Part shown: positions 6,103-7,569 of the stretch, one piece after another
How the letters are laid out: every line of letters begins with the position of its first letter
How positions within the stretch are numbered: the first letter of the stretch is position 1
Assembly: GCA_900553015.1 (NCBI GenBank)
Contig: USBY01000040.1
Location: 1 to 7,569, forward strand
DNA: 7,569 nucleotides
Direction of reading: 5' to 3'
Source: an uncultured Clostridium sp.
Lineage (GTDB): Bacteria > Bacillota > Clostridia > TANB77 > CAG-508
The notes under the pieces: generated by a model
Database searches by the model: none
The model's input: only the letters and a program-made list of their open reading frames with translations
Told to the model about the DNA's origin: nothing
Translations under genes and position numbers: made by a program

Positions 6103-7473
6103 TTATTTTCCCAGGCAAAATTTGGAAAAAATTTCATTAATTATATTTTCTGAAACGTCCTCTCCAGTTATCTCTCCTAAACTCTCCAAAATGTCTTTTA
6201 TATCGATAGCAACAATATCCATTGGCATCTTATTTTGTAAGCTTATTTGAGCATTCTCAGTTGATTTTATAGCCTTATTTATTAGGTTCTTGTGTCTAGT
6301 ATTAGTTACTATAACTTCATTATCTATATTTATCTCGTTTATTTTAAAGATTTTCGAAATAGTTTTATTTATCTGATCAATGCCTTCTTTATTTAAAGCT
6401 GAAATCTTTATTATATCTTTACCTAGTTTGGCGATTCTCTCATCTATCTTTACGTTATCTTGTACTAAGTCAATCTTATTTAATACAATTATAGCTTTTT
6501 TGTCTTTTATAAGTTCTATAATGTCTAAATCTTCATTATCTATTTTATCACTTATATCAAAAATAGCAATTAACAAGTCTGCGTCGTTAGCTATCTCCCT
6601 AGCCCTTTGTATTCCAATTTTTTCTACTTCATCATCAGCTTCTCTTATTCCTGCTGTATCTATTATTTTAATTGGAATGCCATCTATATTCATCAATTCT
6701 TCTATACTATCTCTTGTTGTCCCCTTATATTTGCTTACAATGGCCCTATCTTCTCTTAATAAGGCATTTAATAGTGATGATTTACCAGCATTTGGTTTTC
6801 CAACTATAGCTATTTTTATACCATCTTTTATGATTTTTCCATTATCAAAAGTATTTTTTAGTTCTATCAAATCGTTCTTTACATCTTTTAGCATGTCTTC
6901 TGCTTTCTTTTCTGTGACTTCTTCTATATCATATTCTGGATAATCTATATCTGCTTCAACATCTACCATTATATCCATTATTTTCTTACGTATATTAGTT
7001 ATTTTTTGAGATAAAAAGCCTTCTAATTGCTTTAAAGATGCTTTTGATTCTTTTTGAGTTTTACTATTTATAATGTCTATTATAGATTCTGCTTGAGATA
7101 AATCTATTCTACCATTTAAAAAAGCTCTTTTTGTGAATTCTCCTGGCTCTGCTAATTCTGCACCATTCTCTAAACATACTTCTAAAATATTTTCCATAAC
7201 AATATTTCCACCATGAGAATTAATTTCACACATATTTTCTGTTGTATAACTATTTGGTTTTATAAAATAAGAAACCAATACTTCATCTAATATCTCATTT
7301 GTTTTTGGATTAATAATATGTCCATATTTAAACGTATATCCTTTTATTTCTTTATTTTTATTTTTTGGAATAAATATTTTTTTTATTATTTTAAAGGTAT
7401 CTTCCCCGCTTAATCTAATTATTCCAATTCCACCAATCCCTGGGGCTGTCGATATTGCAGCTATTGTACTCAT
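6103..7473 (-). CDS. mnmE: tRNA modification GTPase MnmE (TrmE)
   Basis: MnmE is a potassium-stimulated, dimerising GTPase that binds a formyl-tetrahydrofolate-type cofactor and acts with MnmG in wobble-uridine modification of tRNA. The 456-residue length is typical. The N-terminal domain starts STIAAISTAPGIGGIGIIRLSG, the folate-binding and dimerisation part. EFTKRAFLNGRIDLSQAES (112-130) opens the helical domain. The inserted G domain has GKPNAGKS (225-232) with the asparagine N228 characteristic of potassium-dependent GTPases, GTTRD (251-255), DTAG (272-275), NKID (332-335) and SAL (358-360). The protein ends in CLGK (453-456), the C-terminal motif with the essential cysteine. The ATG is preceded by AGAGGG at 7480-7485 with a 6-nt spacer. 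It is the first gene of the RNA-modification group in this window. Confidence 0.97.
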   Translation of the reverse strand: MSTIAAISTAPGIGGIGIIRLSGEDTFKIIKKIFIPKNKNKEIKGYTFKYGHIINPKTNEILDEVLVSYFIKPNSYTTENMCEINSHGGNIVMENILEVCLENGAELAEPGEFTKRAFLNGRIDLSQAESIIDIINSKTQKESKASLKQLEGFLSQKITNIRKKIMDIMVDVEADIDYPEYDIEEVTEKKAEDMLKDVKNDLIELKNTFDNGKIIKDGIKIAIVGKPNAGKSSLLNALLREDRAIVSKYKGTTRDSIEELMNIDGIPIKIIDTAGIREADDEVEKIGIQRAREIANDADLLIAIFDISDKIDNEDLDIIELIKDKKAIIVLNKIDLVQDNVKIDERIAKLGKDIIKISALNKEGIDQINKTISKIFKINEINIDNEVIVTNTRHKNLINKAIKSTENAQISLQNKMPMDIVAIDIKDILESLGEITGEDVSENIINEIFSKFCLGK

Positions 7474-7489
7474 TTTTATCCCTCTTTTC

Positions 7490-7569
7490 TTTTTATTTAA
7501 TTAATTATTTATTTTATTTAATTATTTTAATTAATTATTTATTTTATTTAATTAATTAATTTATTTATT
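7490..7569. repeat. All-A/T tract with a 29-bp direct repeat upstream of mnmE
   Basis: From 7490 to the window end there is no G or C. Positions 7496-7524 recur exactly at 7526-7554 with period 30, and the block is built from ttaattaa and attttattt words. The tract sits just upstream of the mnmE ribosome binding site and no promoter is recognisable in it. It may continue beyond the window. Confidence 0.75.

Noticed and set aside
6380..6943. 187-codon plus-strand open frame
   Set aside because: It lies wholly antisense to the MnmE GTPase domain, whose motifs are intact. Its Ser/Ile/Leu-rich composition is what the complement of AT-rich coding sequence gives.

Overview
The window is very AT-rich DNA from a low-GC Gram-positive bacterium, most likely a clostridium-like Firmicute. 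The protein genes use mostly A/T-ending codons (arginine is nearly always AGA), have strong Shine-Dalgarno sequences, and follow the order mnmE-mnmG-rsmG-parA-parB-DUF4446. That order is the conserved neighbourhood of the replication origin in this phylum. All five recognised protein families, the DUF4446 gene and both tRNA genes lie on the minus strand, so transcription runs from high to low coordinates. No noc gene lies between rsmG and parA, as is usual outside Bacillus relatives.

Layout in the direction of transcription: an all-A/T stretch with a 29-bp direct repeat (about 7490-7569) precedes mnmE (7473-6103). A 256-nt spacer with short palindromes follows, then mnmG (5846-3960) and rsmG (3958-3236), which are one base apart. 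A compact intergenic region holds a terminator-like hairpin fused with a good sigma-A promoter (3156-3202). This drives parA (TTG start, 3039), parB and a membrane-anchored coiled-coil DUF4446 gene, which ends at a long hairpin (804-847). A second good promoter (678-706) drives two tRNA-Ser genes (UGA, then GCU anticodon), ended by a terminator at 418-450. The last 400 nt (1-417) carry no convincing gene, but contain an intergenic element with coding-like and hairpin-forming parts.

Functionally there are three modules. MnmE and MnmG form the complex that modifies the wobble uridine of several tRNAs, and RsmG methylates 16S rRNA, so the first operon is RNA modification. ParA and ParB are the origin segregation system. 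A near-consensus parS site, the DNA target of ParB, is embedded in the mnmG reading frame (4662-4677). The tRNA-Ser pair supplies decoding of UCN and AGY codons.

The window is mostly ordinary core genome. I do not see a new defence or mobile system. The observations most worth a second look are the intragenic parS with its rare CGT codon, the overlapping terminator/promoter before parA, the uncharacterised DUF4446 protein in the par operon, and the unexplained element at 160-417.
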